Below are positions 27,375 through 36,662 of a stretch of DNA of 64,000 bases, piece after piece; position 1 is the first letter of the stretch, and the number at the start of each line of letters is the position of its first letter. Both the position numbers and the translations under genes were made by a program. This stretch comes from UBA1563 sp041667115. Lineage in GTDB: Bacteria; Bacteroidota; Ignavibacteria; Ignavibacteriales; Ignavibacteriaceae. The notes beneath the pieces are model-generated. The model saw only the letters and a program-made list of their open reading frames with translations. It had not been told where the DNA came from and did not search any database. The stretch spans positions 1 through 64,000 of the forward strand of contig JBAYFO010000015.1 in the NCBI GenBank assembly GCA_041667115.1, in the 5' to 3' direction.

Positions 27375-27509
27375 GGACACGACTTGGTTTATGATATAAA
27401 TATCTACAAATCATTAATCATGCAGAAAACAATATAGTAATTGAAATAAGACTCTTAGCAACGTATTATACAATTATCATAATTAAGTCATGTTTTAGAT
27501 TGGCAACCT

Positions 27510-28166
27510 TTATTTAGTTTTCATAATTACTACTTCAATCGAGAACTCACCGTTGCTATGAAGCAGCGGATCAATAATCGTGTGTCCTGCAGAACATTCT
27601 TTTGCATAAACAATTGCATAACCGGTTAAGGCTCGTTCTATTAAAGGCAATATTCCAAGAGTGTCAGGGGCTTCGTCCTTTTCAAGAAGGAAATAATGCT
27701 TATGGTTATCATTAAATCGTGAAGGTAAAGTTTGTTTTTTTTCATACAAATCACGGTGCGGAATATAAAGAATCAAGTATCCATTTTTTTTTACCACTCG
27801 AAACCAATTTTTTAGAGCTGTCTCCACATTCTCAAGATGTTCTAATGTATGAGAGGAATAAACAAAATCATAGCTCTCGTTCCGGACATTGCTTAGCAGT
27901 TGTGCATCACCATGTTCAAAATCATATCCTTGAGCCGAAGGGGTAATTAGATCTCCACCGAAACCAATATCTAATCCTCTTCCCATACAATACTTTTTGA
28001 AAAAATCTTCCTTTTCTCTTCTTTGAAATGCTTTGGAAGTTTCAGCTTCAATCCTTGGTCTTTTCCCTCGAAGATATTGCCATTTATAGTAATTTTTTTT
28101 TACGTCGGCGCCAAATTTCCATAGTTTCACAGGCAGATATTTCTTTAATGTTAGAAGGAACGCCAT
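27510..28166 (-). CDS. SAM-dependent methyltransferase (class I)
   Basis: The 218-residue product has the glycine-rich AdoMet motif GRGLDIGFGGD and the motif II/III pattern ESYDFVYSSHTLEHLENVETALKNWFRVVKKNGYLIL, typical of Methyltransf_11/23 proteins in glycan loci. It probably methylates a sugar of the surface polysaccharide or its terminal residue; the target is unknown. It is soluble, with no signal peptide. It lies 27 bp after the GT9 stop and ends before the internal gap containing a putative promoter. Confidence 0.85.
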   Translation of the reverse strand: MAFLLTLKKYLPVKLWKFGADVKKNYYKWQYLRGKRPRIEAETSKAFQRREKEDFFKKYCMGRGLDIGFGGDLITPSAQGYDFEHGDAQLLSNVRNESYDFVYSSHTLEHLENVETALKNWFRVVKKNGYLILYIPHRDLYEKKQTLPSRFNDNHKHYFLLEKDEAPDTLGILPLIERALTGYAIVYAKECSAGHTIIDPLLHSNGEFSIEVVIMKTK

Positions 28167-28193
28167 AAAATTTTTCCTATTTATTTTCTCTAT

Positions 28194-29303
28194 CTAGATT
28201 ACACATTTTGGGATTTTTTCTTTACTAAGAAAATCTAATATTTCATTATATACTTCATCTACGGTCAAATTGCGCATACAAATATAATCAGGACATTTTC
28301 TGCCGGCATCGGTAAAACAATATTGCGTAGCAATTGGAGAACATGAAATTTCTTGATGAATTTCAGCATGATGTTCCCCAAACGGTTTTGAATATTCAGA
28401 ATTTGTCGGTCCGTAAATCGTGAAAGTCGGTTTACCTAACAAATTTGCGATATATACCGGTCCTGAATCGTTGCCTATAAATGCAGAACAATCTCTGGTC
28501 TGTTCGATTAAATCCTTAACTGACTTTGTTTCTATCAATCTAAAATTTTCGCAAATAACTTTTTTATCGTCCTTAGACAACGAGTTTACCTCGGTAATAA
28601 ATTCAACTTCATATTGAGACGATAGTCGTTGTGCTAACTCGAAATATTTGTTAATCCCCCATTCCTTTGCTTTCCAACCGGCATGCGGATGGATCAATAT
28701 TTTATTTGTCTCGCTCGCTACAATTGGAAATTCAAAAGTAAAATTATTTTCGACAGGAATAACCAATTTTACAACATCTAGATAGGTATCAATCAAGTGA
28801 GGTTTTGTTCTGATTGGAGCATAATAATCATAAAGAGGTTCGAAATACTCTAAGTTCATTCCGATGATTTTTTTTGTAGACGAAGATGCTATTAATGTCG
28901 CAGAAGTTATGGCACCTGTCAAATCATAAATTATTTCAGCATTCGCTCCACGCAATATACTTTTTGCTTCCCTAGTAGCGATTCTACCATGCCAGAAAAA
29001 AGTATGTGGAATTGCCAAGATTTCAACTGAAGGAAATGACATTTGAAATATCACTTTTGTTTCGGAAAAACAAATAATTGAAATGGATTTATCTTTATAA
29101 AACTCTACGATTTTCTTTATTGCATAAGTAGTAAATATTGAATCACCTATTCTATGCAACGAAATCACAACGACTCTATCTGCAGCTGAATTCTTAAGAA
29201 TATTTAATCTTGCGATCTTACAGTAGCTCCACACCAATGCTTTGACAAATAATTTGACCGGATAAAATTTTTCTACCAGAGGAATGATTTCTATTTGACT
29301 CAT
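28194..29303 (-). CDS. Family 9 glycosyltransferase (heptosyltransferase-like)
   Basis: The 369-residue GT-B enzyme is related to ADP-heptose:LPS heptosyltransferases. It shows VVVISLHRIGDSIFTTYAIKKI at the N-terminus, ILIHPHAGWKAKEWGINKYFEL in the middle and the donor-site CSAFIGNDSGPVYIANLLGKPTFTIYGPT. A cysteine-bearing segment (CSPIATQYCFTDAGRKCPDYIC) near the C-terminus recalls heptosyltransferase cysteine clusters. It overlaps the flippase gene by 4 bp. The donor sugar is unproven. Confidence 0.9.
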   Translation of the reverse strand: MSQIEIIPLVEKFYPVKLFVKALVWSYCKIARLNILKNSAADRVVVISLHRIGDSIFTTYAIKKIVEFYKDKSISIICFSETKVIFQMSFPSVEILAIPHTFFWHGRIATREAKSILRGANAEIIYDLTGAITSATLIASSSTKKIIGMNLEYFEPLYDYYAPIRTKPHLIDTYLDVVKLVIPVENNFTFEFPIVASETNKILIHPHAGWKAKEWGINKYFELAQRLSSQYEVEFITEVNSLSKDDKKVICENFRLIETKSVKDLIEQTRDCSAFIGNDSGPVYIANLLGKPTFTIYGPTNSEYSKPFGEHHAEIHQEISCSPIATQYCFTDAGRKCPDYICMRNLTVDEVYNEILDFLSKEKIPKCVI

Positions 29304-30844
29304 GCGAAGAGATACTCCCGCGCTTTGAGAAATAAGTCCTTAGCAATAGCTATCGTTTCGTCTTTGATTAGTAAAGCGTTTACCAAATAAATAATAAAGA
29401 AGAATATTATTTTCAACACTGAAATAGCTATTCCACCTAGCAAGAGATACCGAAATAGTAATTCAACTACTGTAAACGATAACCCGGCATTGGCACAAGA
29501 AAGTAAAAATGCACTGGATACTAAGTTCATTTTTTTTAAATGCAATTTATTAATAACAATTGCTCCTCCAAATAAGAAATAGAAAAAATAACTTATTGTT
29601 GATGCGGCGGCTAATCCGTTTTGTTGATATTTTTCAACTAAAAGTAAGCTCGCAATTATTTTAATCACGATAACTGAAACCGAACTTAACAATAACAACT
29701 TCACTGCTGCAACTCCAAACAATAATTTGTTGATGATTCCATAAGCCGCAAGAAAAACAAGACTGAGACCGTATATCGTCAATACATCCGCAGTCATAGT
29801 CACATCTTTAGCGTTAAAAGCCCCTCGATGATAAAATAGTTCAATCACCGGTTGAGCATAAAAGATAAATACGACAGCTGAAGGGACGAAAAAAAAGAAG
29901 GTTATCCGCAGTGAAGAGTAAAATGAATTTTCCGTTTCATAAATTTTGCCGGTAGAGAACGTTTCAGAAAATTTTGAGAAAATGGCAGTGGAGAATGCCA
30001 TTGATAAAATTGAGACAGGGATAAGATAAACTGTTGTTGCATAGTTTAGCGCCGCAATACCACCTTGTGGAACAGAGGAATAAAACAGCCGGTCGATAAA
30101 AACGTATAATTGCCCGAGCAGTTCAATAAATACTGTGATAAGAAAAATCTGTATTGGGAATTGTTTGAAAAAACTAATCTTTCCATGAACTAAATCTTGA
30201 AAATGGATTTTGTCCCTAACAAAAACAAAAAGATATATGGTTTGAAGTAATGTGCCAATAAAGAATCCGATGGGAATAGAGTAAATATTAAATTTTGCGG
30301 TAAACAAAAGTACTACGACAATAATACTAAGATTAAGAAATAATTGCGATATAACTGCGTTCTTAAAATTATATTCAGCCTGAAGATATGCTGATATAAT
30401 AGCGATCAATCCGTTTAACGGAACAGTTAAAAGAATAATCTGTAAAATATTTTTTGCGATAGAAAAATCGACTGGGGTTACTCCATGGGTGAATAGTTTG
30501 ATAAGAGAATCAGAGAAAAGAAAAAGTCCTAAGGCGATCAATAAACTTAAAATAAAAAAGAGGGCAATCGCTTTGTTGAAGAAAATCCTCGCCCCGGCTT
30601 CTCCGCTCTGGCTTTTGGTTTTATTATACTGAGGGATGAAAAAATTTTGTCCAACATATAAAATAAAGGTGTTTATCACGGTTGGAATTACAATACTTAA
30701 CAAATACAGTTCAAAAGACTGGCCTAGCCCAAAACTATGGGCGAAAATAATTTCGCGAAACATTCCGAAAATTTTATTCAGTACACCAAAGAAAATTATA
30801 ATTAATGAAGCCCCGGTAACCGTTAAAAAGAATTTTTTTGGCAT
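29300..30844 (-). CDS. MurJ/MviN-type lipid-linked oligosaccharide flippase
   Basis: The 514-residue polytopic membrane protein has about 14 helices. Its N-terminus (GVLNKIFGMFREIIFAHSFGLGQSFELYLLSIVIP) and the segments NFFIPQYN and FYHRGAFNAKDV are those of the MurJ family of the MOP superfamily. Position inside the glycan operon suggests it flips the polysaccharide repeat unit, replacing a Wzx protein. It may instead be a second MurJ for lipid II, which cannot be settled here. It starts 6 bp after the epimerase stop. Confidence 0.88.
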   Translation of the reverse strand: MPKKFFLTVTGASLIIIFFGVLNKIFGMFREIIFAHSFGLGQSFELYLLSIVIPTVINTFILYVGQNFFIPQYNKTKSQSGEAGARIFFNKAIALFFILSLLIALGLFLFSDSLIKLFTHGVTPVDFSIAKNILQIILLTVPLNGLIAIISAYLQAEYNFKNAVISQLFLNLSIIVVVLLFTAKFNIYSIPIGFFIGTLLQTIYLFVFVRDKIHFQDLVHGKISFFKQFPIQIFLITVFIELLGQLYVFIDRLFYSSVPQGGIAALNYATTVYLIPVSILSMAFSTAIFSKFSETFSTGKIYETENSFYSSLRITFFFFVPSAVVFIFYAQPVIELFYHRGAFNAKDVTMTADVLTIYGLSLVFLAAYGIINKLLFGVAAVKLLLLSSVSVIVIKIIASLLLVEKYQQNGLAAASTISYFFYFLFGGAIVINKLHLKKMNLVSSAFLLSCANAGLSFTVVELLFRYLLLGGIAISVLKIIFFFIIYLVNALLIKDETIAIAKDLFLKAREYLFA

Positions 30845-30850
30845 CTTAAA

Positions 30851-31795
30851 TTAAGGTAACACAAGGTTCTTGAAATACTCTATCGTAATCTTCAAACCAT
30901 CTGCGCGATCAATCTTTGGTTGCCATCCCAAAATCCGTTTCGCTTTTTCAATATTTGGTTGTCGCACTTTTGGATCATCTTGAGGTAAAGGTTGATAAAT
31001 AATTTTACTTTTCGAGTCCATTATTTTCAAGACTTCTTCAGCGAATTGCTTAATCGTGATTTCGCTTGGATTACCTATGTTAACAGGATCGACTTCATCG
31101 GAAAGCAATAGTCTATAAATTCCTTCAACTAAATCGGAGACATAACAAAAGCTACGGGTTTGGGAACCATCTCCAAAAACCGTTATATCTTGCCCGCGTA
31201 ACGCTTGACCCACAAAAGCAGGCAATGCACGTCCATCATCCAGGCGCATGCGTGGTCCGTAAGTATTAAAGATTCTGACAATTCGAGTTTCTACACCATG
31301 ATAGCGATGGTAAGCCATTGTTATTGCTTCCGCAAAACGTTTTGCTTCGTCATAAACCCCGCGCGGACCAATAGGATTTACATTTCCCCAATAGGTTTCT
31401 TCTTGCGGGTGAATTTCTGGATCGCCATAAACCTCAGATGTTGACGCTAAGAGAATTCTAGCCTTTTTTTCTTTCGCTAACCCTAAAACTTTGTGAGTTC
31501 CTAATGAACCAACTTTTAAGGTTTGTATAGGAAGTTTTAAGTAGTCAATTGGGCTTGCAGGCGAAGCAAAGTGTAAGATGTAATCAACATTTCCCGGGAC
31601 AAAAATAAAATTCGTAATATCATGTTTTAGAAAAGAAAAATTTTCATTGCCGAATAAGTGGCTAATATTATTAAGATTCCCGGTTAACAAATTATCAATA
31701 CAGATAACTTTCATTCCTTCTAAAAGCAATCTATCACAAAGATGAGAACCTAGAAAACCGGCACCACCGGTTACAACGGCTGTTTTTTGAGTCAT
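30851..31795 (-). CDS. UDP-glucuronate decarboxylase (UDP-xylose synthase)-like epimerase
   Basis: The 314-residue extended SDR has GGAGFLGSHL (NAD binding) and ILHFASPASPIDYLKLPIQT, plus STSEVYGDP with YWGNVNPIGPRGVYDEAKRF (catalytic YxxxK) and FNTYGPRMRLDDGR. These are close to the UXS family, which turns UDP-glucuronate into UDP-xylose or its 4-keto intermediate. It supplies a pentose or keto-sugar for the surface glycan. It overlaps the Wzz-like gene by 4 bp (ATGA). Confidence 0.92.
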   Translation of the reverse strand: MTQKTAVVTGGAGFLGSHLCDRLLLEGMKVICIDNLLTGNLNNISHLFGNENFSFLKHDITNFIFVPGNVDYILHFASPASPIDYLKLPIQTLKVGSLGTHKVLGLAKEKKARILLASTSEVYGDPEIHPQEETYWGNVNPIGPRGVYDEAKRFAEAITMAYHRYHGVETRIVRIFNTYGPRMRLDDGRALPAFVGQALRGQDITVFGDGSQTRSFCYVSDLVEGIYRLLLSDEVDPVNIGNPSEITIKQFAEEVLKIMDSKSKIIYQPLPQDDPKVRQPNIEKAKRILGWQPKIDRADGLKITIEYFKNLVLP

Positions 31796-32937
31796 ACTTT
31801 TATACTTTTTTTAATATAGTTGAACATATCTTTTGATTGAAAAGCTGAAATAAACAGTGAAAAAAGAAAGAAAAAGACTGCTGCAAGTAATGTTGAAAAC
31901 ACTATCTGCGGCGAAGAAGATTTCTCGGGAGGAATTGCTGCATCAAGAATTTCCACGGTTGGAAGATCCTTGTTTTCCTGAATTTTTTCTTTGAAATATT
32001 GTTGCTGAAGCATCAAATAAACTTCATTAAATATTTTAACATCTCTAACAAGACTTGACAATTTAGCGGCTAATGATGGCGCATCTGAAAAAGAAAGGAG
32101 TACATCTTCGTTCAAAGATGCTAATTTTTGTAGTTGGTCTTTCAACTGTTCATGCCGTGAACGTAAAGAAATAATTGAGGGATTGTTTTCATTTAAATTT
32201 TTTGAGAGCAACCCTAAATTAATTTCTGTCGAAATCATTTCGCTCTTTATTTTCGCCGCAGTTTCAATTCCGGCTTTCATTTGTTCGGGTAAAGAAATCG
32301 TTTTATTCTTTTTTTGAAATTCCATCAGAGCGGTTTCGGAACTATCAAGCTGAGCTTTGATTTCAGTCAACTGTTCTTCAATGTAAATTCGTGCTTTCTT
32401 GGCTTTGCTCGAAAGTTTTTCGCGATTGATTTTGTCCAGTGCTTCAGCATAAGTATTAGTAATGCTAGCCGAAAGATTTCGGATAGAATCTGTTTGCGAT
32501 AAAATCCTCCCAAATAACGATGTTGAGACCGGCACAGAGAACTCGATAATCCCTTCTTTGGTCACATCAATTGAAAGCAATTTCATCAATTTGTAGGCAG
32601 CTTCCTCATCGGTTTTTGCACCTAAATACTCACGTAACTTCAACTTTGAAACTACATATTCCGCTGCGGTTCTACTTTTAACTATCTCTGCATAAAGTTG
32701 TGAATTTGCGCCTGACATATTTAAATTTGGAATTCCAGCAATTTCAGTAGCTTGCAGTAAACTTGATAAACCATTTGTACTATTTTTTTCGGGAGGTAAA
32801 ATAGAAATCCCCGAAGAAAAAGAGACCGGATAAACAATAATCAACAATAAGGCATAAACAAAAGTGCCGATTAAAGTTACAGAAAATATTTTTTTTCGAT
32901 GTATTAGAGCAATTCGCAATAAATCATTAAAATTCAA
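31792..32937 (-). CDS. Wzz/GNVR-type polysaccharide copolymerase (no kinase domain)
   Basis: The 381-residue inner-membrane protein has an N-terminal helix (~17-36), a Wzz domain with the Pro-rich entry ILPPEK, and a long periplasmic coiled coil (~180-300). A second membrane helix near residues 345-365 follows the sequence PPEKSSSPQIVFS. No Walker A/B tyrosine kinase domain follows, so it is a chain-length regulator in the style of Wzz, not a full Wzc. It acts with the Wza-like exporter encoded 3 bp upstream. Confidence 0.88.
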   Translation of the reverse strand: MNFNDLLRIALIHRKKIFSVTLIGTFVYALLLIIVYPVSFSSGISILPPEKNSTNGLSSLLQATEIAGIPNLNMSGANSQLYAEIVKSRTAAEYVVSKLKLREYLGAKTDEEAAYKLMKLLSIDVTKEGIIEFSVPVSTSLFGRILSQTDSIRNLSASITNTYAEALDKINREKLSSKAKKARIYIEEQLTEIKAQLDSSETALMEFQKKNKTISLPEQMKAGIETAAKIKSEMISTEINLGLLSKNLNENNPSIISLRSRHEQLKDQLQKLASLNEDVLLSFSDAPSLAAKLSSLVRDVKIFNEVYLMLQQQYFKEKIQENKDLPTVEILDAAIPPEKSSSPQIVFSTLLAAVFFFLFSLFISAFQSKDMFNYIKKSIKV

Positions 32938-32940
32938 TGG

Positions 32941-34578
32941 CTACCTCCTTGAAGTAACAATTATAGCAACCGCAGCAGTTACAACCATTGCAACCTGTCC
33001 AACTATAAACAATGCATCTTTTGTAAAATCCCAAAACTTTGGAGCCGGTGGATTTTCCGGGACCCAAATTATATCTCCAGGATATAATTCTTTTACATCG
33101 TCTTCATCAACCCACTCGCCTGAATTTGCACGCACAACGCGTACATCTGACTCAACAGCGCGCCAGCCAAAACCTCCCGCTAATTCGATATAATCTTTTA
33201 CTTTCATATTTTTATCAAAAGGAATTTTCCCGGGCTCAACAACCTGTCCAATTAAATTTATATAATCTCTTTTCTCGGGAACATATATTACATCATTTTT
33301 TCGAAGCACTATGTCGTCGCTTTTATTCCCTCTTTCAAATATCTCCTTAAAATTAACAACAACTTTTCCCTTTGGCTGACGAGCATTTGCTTTAAGATAA
33401 TCATATTCATCATCGGTCATATCTTTCCGCGCCAGAATTTTTAACCGCTCAAATTCTACATCAGTAGTATCGCTCAACGTTTTACGGAACAAGGTTGCAT
33501 CGGACAACGAAGCTTTCGGAAGAAAATCACCTGCGAGATGAATAATTTCACTTAATTTAGTTTCACCATCTTTAATTTTATAAACCCCAGGATATTTCAC
33601 AAATCCTTTAACTATTACTATTTCATCTAATAAAAATTCAGGGAGACCTCGTACGATTAATTTGTCTTTATTCTCAAGAATAATTCCCCGGGATTCTTCT
33701 AGAGATAAAAATAAACTTTTTTGAGTTTTATTATCCTCAGCAAACCGAATGATTTCAAGAGAATCTTTTTTTGCATCAGTTAAAAATCCTCCGGCAAGAT
33801 TAATCGCATCGAAAGCCGTTTCGTTTGGTTTAAAGTTGTAGTTGTCGGGAAATTTTACTTTCCCAAGAATGGATATAGTTTTATCTCCTTTATCAACATA
33901 AATAAAATCTCCATCATGTAGGGAAGGATTTTGATTTTTCTCATTTGTCCTGATGAAGGAGATAAAATCATAATAATGGATTGCTTTGTTGTCACTGACA
34001 ATCTTAACATTTCGTAGATCTGCCGTAGTATTTAGCAGTGCTGAATTCATTAGTAAATCGCTAAGTGTAGCATTTGCAAATAAAAAGATAACACTTGGCT
34101 TTTTGACATCGCCAAAGAGTCCAACTTTAATTTTTCGAATCTCAGCTAACGAAACAAAGATTTCAACATTCTTGTAATACTTTTTAATCGAATTCTCTAT
34201 CTTCTTTTTGGCTTCGGATAATGAATTTTCCTTTAAATTTATTTCACCTACTTTTGGAATGTAGATAGATCCTTCATGATTGATGTTTACTTTCCAGACA
34301 ATTTCATCCATTCCCTTAATTAAAACAACAAGACTATCTCCAGGTCCAACGAGGTATGAGTCGGGATTGATATAACCCGTATTTTGAGTAAGAGAATGTA
34401 TTACATTCTTATCTTCATCTTGAGCAAGAATTTGCGAAGAAAAAAACTGTGAGAAAAGAAGCATCCCCCAAAAATAAAGAAGAAATAAATTTCTCCTATT
34501 AATTACTTTGATATCTTTCGCTGGAAAAGTATTTCTCATTGATTCGGAATGAATAAAAAGTTTCAAGTTGATTTTCAT
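32941..34578 (-). CDS. Wza-like polysaccharide export protein with SLBB domains
   Basis: This secreted export channel protein has a hydrophobic signal segment (LFLLYFWGMLLFSQFF, cleaved near ILAQ), a Poly_export domain (DSYLVGPGDSLVVLIKG) and at least three SLBB repeats. Examples are KVGLFGDVKKPSVIFL, VIVKGFVKYPGVYKI and INLIGQVVEPGKIPF. A hydrophobic C-terminal helix (FIVGQVAMVVTAAVAIIV) follows. I report ATG 34578; ATG 34539 and TTG 34614 are other possibilities and none has a clear Shine-Dalgarno. It is the first gene of the ~17-24 kb minus-strand glycan locus. Confidence 0.88.
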   Translation of the reverse strand: MKINLKLFIHSESMRNTFPAKDIKVINRRNLFLLYFWGMLLFSQFFSSQILAQDEDKNVIHSLTQNTGYINPDSYLVGPGDSLVVLIKGMDEIVWKVNINHEGSIYIPKVGEINLKENSLSEAKKKIENSIKKYYKNVEIFVSLAEIRKIKVGLFGDVKKPSVIFLFANATLSDLLMNSALLNTTADLRNVKIVSDNKAIHYYDFISFIRTNEKNQNPSLHDGDFIYVDKGDKTISILGKVKFPDNYNFKPNETAFDAINLAGGFLTDAKKDSLEIIRFAEDNKTQKSLFLSLEESRGIILENKDKLIVRGLPEFLLDEIVIVKGFVKYPGVYKIKDGETKLSEIIHLAGDFLPKASLSDATLFRKTLSDTTDVEFERLKILARKDMTDDEYDYLKANARQPKGKVVVNFKEIFERGNKSDDIVLRKNDVIYVPEKRDYINLIGQVVEPGKIPFDKNMKVKDYIELAGGFGWRAVESDVRVVRANSGEWVDEDDVKELYPGDIIWVPENPPAPKFWDFTKDALFIVGQVAMVVTAAVAIIVTSRR

Positions 34579-34716
34579 GATTTTGGGAACCGGGTTCTTG
34601 CTTTTGAGTGCCAATAATTAGCACCACCGTAAAAGAAATAACCACTCATATTCAATTATTTTCCCAAATTTTGTGTGTAAGATAGTAAATAGCTATAACT
34701 CAACAAAAGTTACCGA

Positions 34717-35565
34717 TCATAATTTTAACGAGATTTTCCACGAGGCAAAAAGACTGCTTAATAAACCCAATGACGGACCTAGAATTAATAAAACATATGT
34801 GCTCTTTAAAAGATTAGGGAATTGACTTAAGAAGTACATCCGAATAAAAGTCTCTAATCCATAAAGAATAGAAATGGCTAGAAAACCGGAGACGAGTCCG
34901 ATAATCACTCCGTTCAATAACAGTGGTAATTTAATGGTAAAAAGCGAGCCACCGACCAATTTCATCGTCTCAATTTCTTCTTTCCTGCTTTCAATAATTA
35001 AACGGATTGTCGAAAAGATAACATAAAAAGCAATCAGCGAGAGTAGGATTCCAAGTCCTGTAACATATTTCTGAAAAGTTTTCAAATAAAAGAGCATTTT
35101 TTCGTACATCGCATTCGGAAAAACTGCATCATCAACTTCTTTAAACTTTTTGATACTTTTTAAGAGCAAAGGATAATCTATATTTTCACTTTCCCCGGTT
35201 TTAACAATAAAACTTGCTGGCAATGGATTATAATCAAGGATCGTTCTAAAATCTTCCCCAGTTTCTTTTACAAATTTTTCGGCGGCTTTGTCTTTTGAAA
35301 CAAATTCGATTGATTGAACATTCTTCAATTTTTTCAAATCACTTTTTAGATTTTCTTGTTGAACCGAGGTTAACCCTTCTTTTAGATAAACTTGTATCTC
35401 AAATTGGTTTTGCAAATATGTTTCGATAGAACGAGAAATTTTAACGGAGAGAAGAGAAATAGCAATTAATAATAATCCAACTGTTGTTGAACTTAATGAA
35501 AAAAGAAATGATAATTTCGCTCTCCGGTTTGACCGGATAGCTTCTTTGATTAAAAACGGTATCAT
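34717..35565 (-). CDS. ftsX: Cell division ABC transporter permease-like protein FtsX
   Basis: The 282-residue protein has four membrane helices (about 20-40, 165-190, 210-232, 250-272) and the large periplasmic loop after helix 1 (FEIQVYLKEGLTSVQQENLK, FVSKDKAAEKF). The cytoplasmic ESRKEEIETMKLVGGS element is characteristic of FtsX. With FtsE it controls cell-wall hydrolases during division. No ftsE gene lies beside it here, since the neighbours are two lipoproteins. It starts 1 bp after the upstream lipoprotein stop, so it is cotranscribed with them. Confidence 0.93.
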   Translation of the reverse strand: MIPFLIKEAIRSNRRAKLSFLFSLSSTTVGLLLIAISLLSVKISRSIETYLQNQFEIQVYLKEGLTSVQQENLKSDLKKLKNVQSIEFVSKDKAAEKFVKETGEDFRTILDYNPLPASFIVKTGESENIDYPLLLKSIKKFKEVDDAVFPNAMYEKMLFYLKTFQKYVTGLGILLSLIAFYVIFSTIRLIIESRKEEIETMKLVGGSLFTIKLPLLLNGVIIGLVSGFLAISILYGLETFIRMYFLSQFPNLLKSTYVLLILGPSLGLLSSLFASWKISLKL

Positions 35566-35566
35566 G

Positions 35567-36070
35567 TCAGAAATTCGATTCGTCTATCCATCTTATTAAT
35601 TTCCATTTCCCGGAGGAAGTTTGTTTTTTTAAGTTTAAATTTACTCTGCCGTCAATGCGAACGATATCTGTGGGATTAAAAGTTATCGTTAGGTTGAATC
35701 CCCTGACGATATTTGCTTCGGAAGAGTCTTCGGTTGAAGCGATGATATTATTCCAGATTAGGTCAAGCCTTTCCGCATTTTGAAAAAGCCCGTGCGTCAC
35801 TTTCATCTCTTCTTCTCTTCCCCAGCTTACATCAAAACTTAAGTCATAATCCCGGTAGGTGAACAAAAAATCGTCTCCAAGAACTTGTCCGTAAATTGTA
35901 GTATCACGAAACGTGTAGGCATACTGCAAACTCTGAAAAACTCCATCAATTTTTGTCAGATCACCAACTGCCGATCCGACTGTTTCAGTTTCATCTAAAG
36001 CCGGAGCAAATGGATTTTTGCAGCCAACGATGCTGATTACAAGAAATAAAATAGATATAATTTTTTTCAT
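35567..36070 (-). CDS. Hypothetical lipoprotein (paralogue of upstream gene)
   Basis: The 167-residue lipoprotein has the lipobox-type SIVGC at Cys17. The mature part ends WKLIRWIDES, the beta-rich hallmark of NTF2-like or SnoaL-like cone domains, and resembles the C-terminal VWTIYLWRDI of the gene just upstream. No named family is assigned. It lies 1 bp after the previous stop and 1 bp before ftsX, and may assist an envelope process linked to division; that is inference from position only. Confidence 0.6.
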   Translation of the reverse strand: MKKIISILFLVISIVGCKNPFAPALDETETVGSAVGDLTKIDGVFQSLQYAYTFRDTTIYGQVLGDDFLFTYRDYDLSFDVSWGREEEMKVTHGLFQNAERLDLIWNNIIASTEDSSEANIVRGFNLTITFNPTDIVRIDGRVNLNLKKQTSSGKWKLIRWIDESNF

Positions 36071-36071
36071 C

Positions 36072-36662
36072 TCAATTTGGCGAATAAAAACCTTTTAGTT
36101 CGCTCCAACTTGCGTTTTGCGAACTTTTAATGTCGCGCCACAAATAAATCGTCCAAACCTGGCGCGAATCACGAATCAAATTAAACTGGAGTTCTCCTTC
36201 AAAATTTTTCGGGATCTCATCATTATGAGGAACGACAAGAAAATAGCTGGCTGTATAAACAATACTATTATCACCTGAAAAGGAAGAATTCTCATTGCTC
36301 TTTGTAAAAGTAATTGGCAAATCTTGTTCAATATGAGAAAGTAAATTATTGAAAAATTGTTCTTCGCTTTTCTTTGACCAACCGTCAAGCAAGACCGGGT
36401 AAAGCGAACTTGAACCTGCGGAAGGAATAAATTGATATTCTTTTCCGGAAAAAGCAGAGTCTGAAAAACAATTTAAATAGTTTTGTACATTTTTTTCGGC
36501 TAAAGCATTTGTAAAATTTTTTAAGAGAATTTCAGGAGAAACAGCCACTTCATAATTTGCCCTTGGTTGGTCGGGTTGTTCCGGCGTTCGGGTATTGAAC
36601 AGATCACAGCCTTCAAAAAAAATGATGATAAGGAGAAGAAATATTACTTTTTCTTTTTGCAT
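36072..36662 (-). CDS. Hypothetical lipoprotein, NTF2-like
   Basis: The 196-residue lipoprotein has the signal peptide QKEKVIFLLLIIIFFEGC (Cys19). The mature region LLKNFTNALAEKNVQNYLNCFSDS and the final RQVWTIYLWRDI...WSELKGFY fit an NTF2-like cone fold. The first gene of a tandem pair, it shares length, context and C-terminal style with the next lipoprotein. Its start overlaps the methyltransferase gene by 19 bp. Function unknown. Confidence 0.6.
   Translation of the reverse strand: MQKEKVIFLLLIIIFFEGCDLFNTRTPEQPDQPRANYEVAVSPEILLKNFTNALAEKNVQNYLNCFSDSAFSGKEYQFIPSAGSSSLYPVLLDGWSKKSEEQFFNNLLSHIEQDLPITFTKSNENSSFSGDNSIVYTASYFLVVPHNDEIPKNFEGELQFNLIRDSRQVWTIYLWRDIKSSQNASWSELKGFYSPN

Noticed and set aside
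32941..34614. TTG 34614 as start of the Wza-like protein
   Set aside because: It adds a charged, non-signal N-terminus; ATG codons at 34578 and 34539 give more plausible signal peptides.
34606..34625. Hairpin GTGCTAA-TTA-TTGGCAC near the wza-like start as a terminator or riboswitch
   Set aside because: Only seven pairs with a G-U, no following T run, and no known leader structure; kept only as a possible 5' UTR hairpin.
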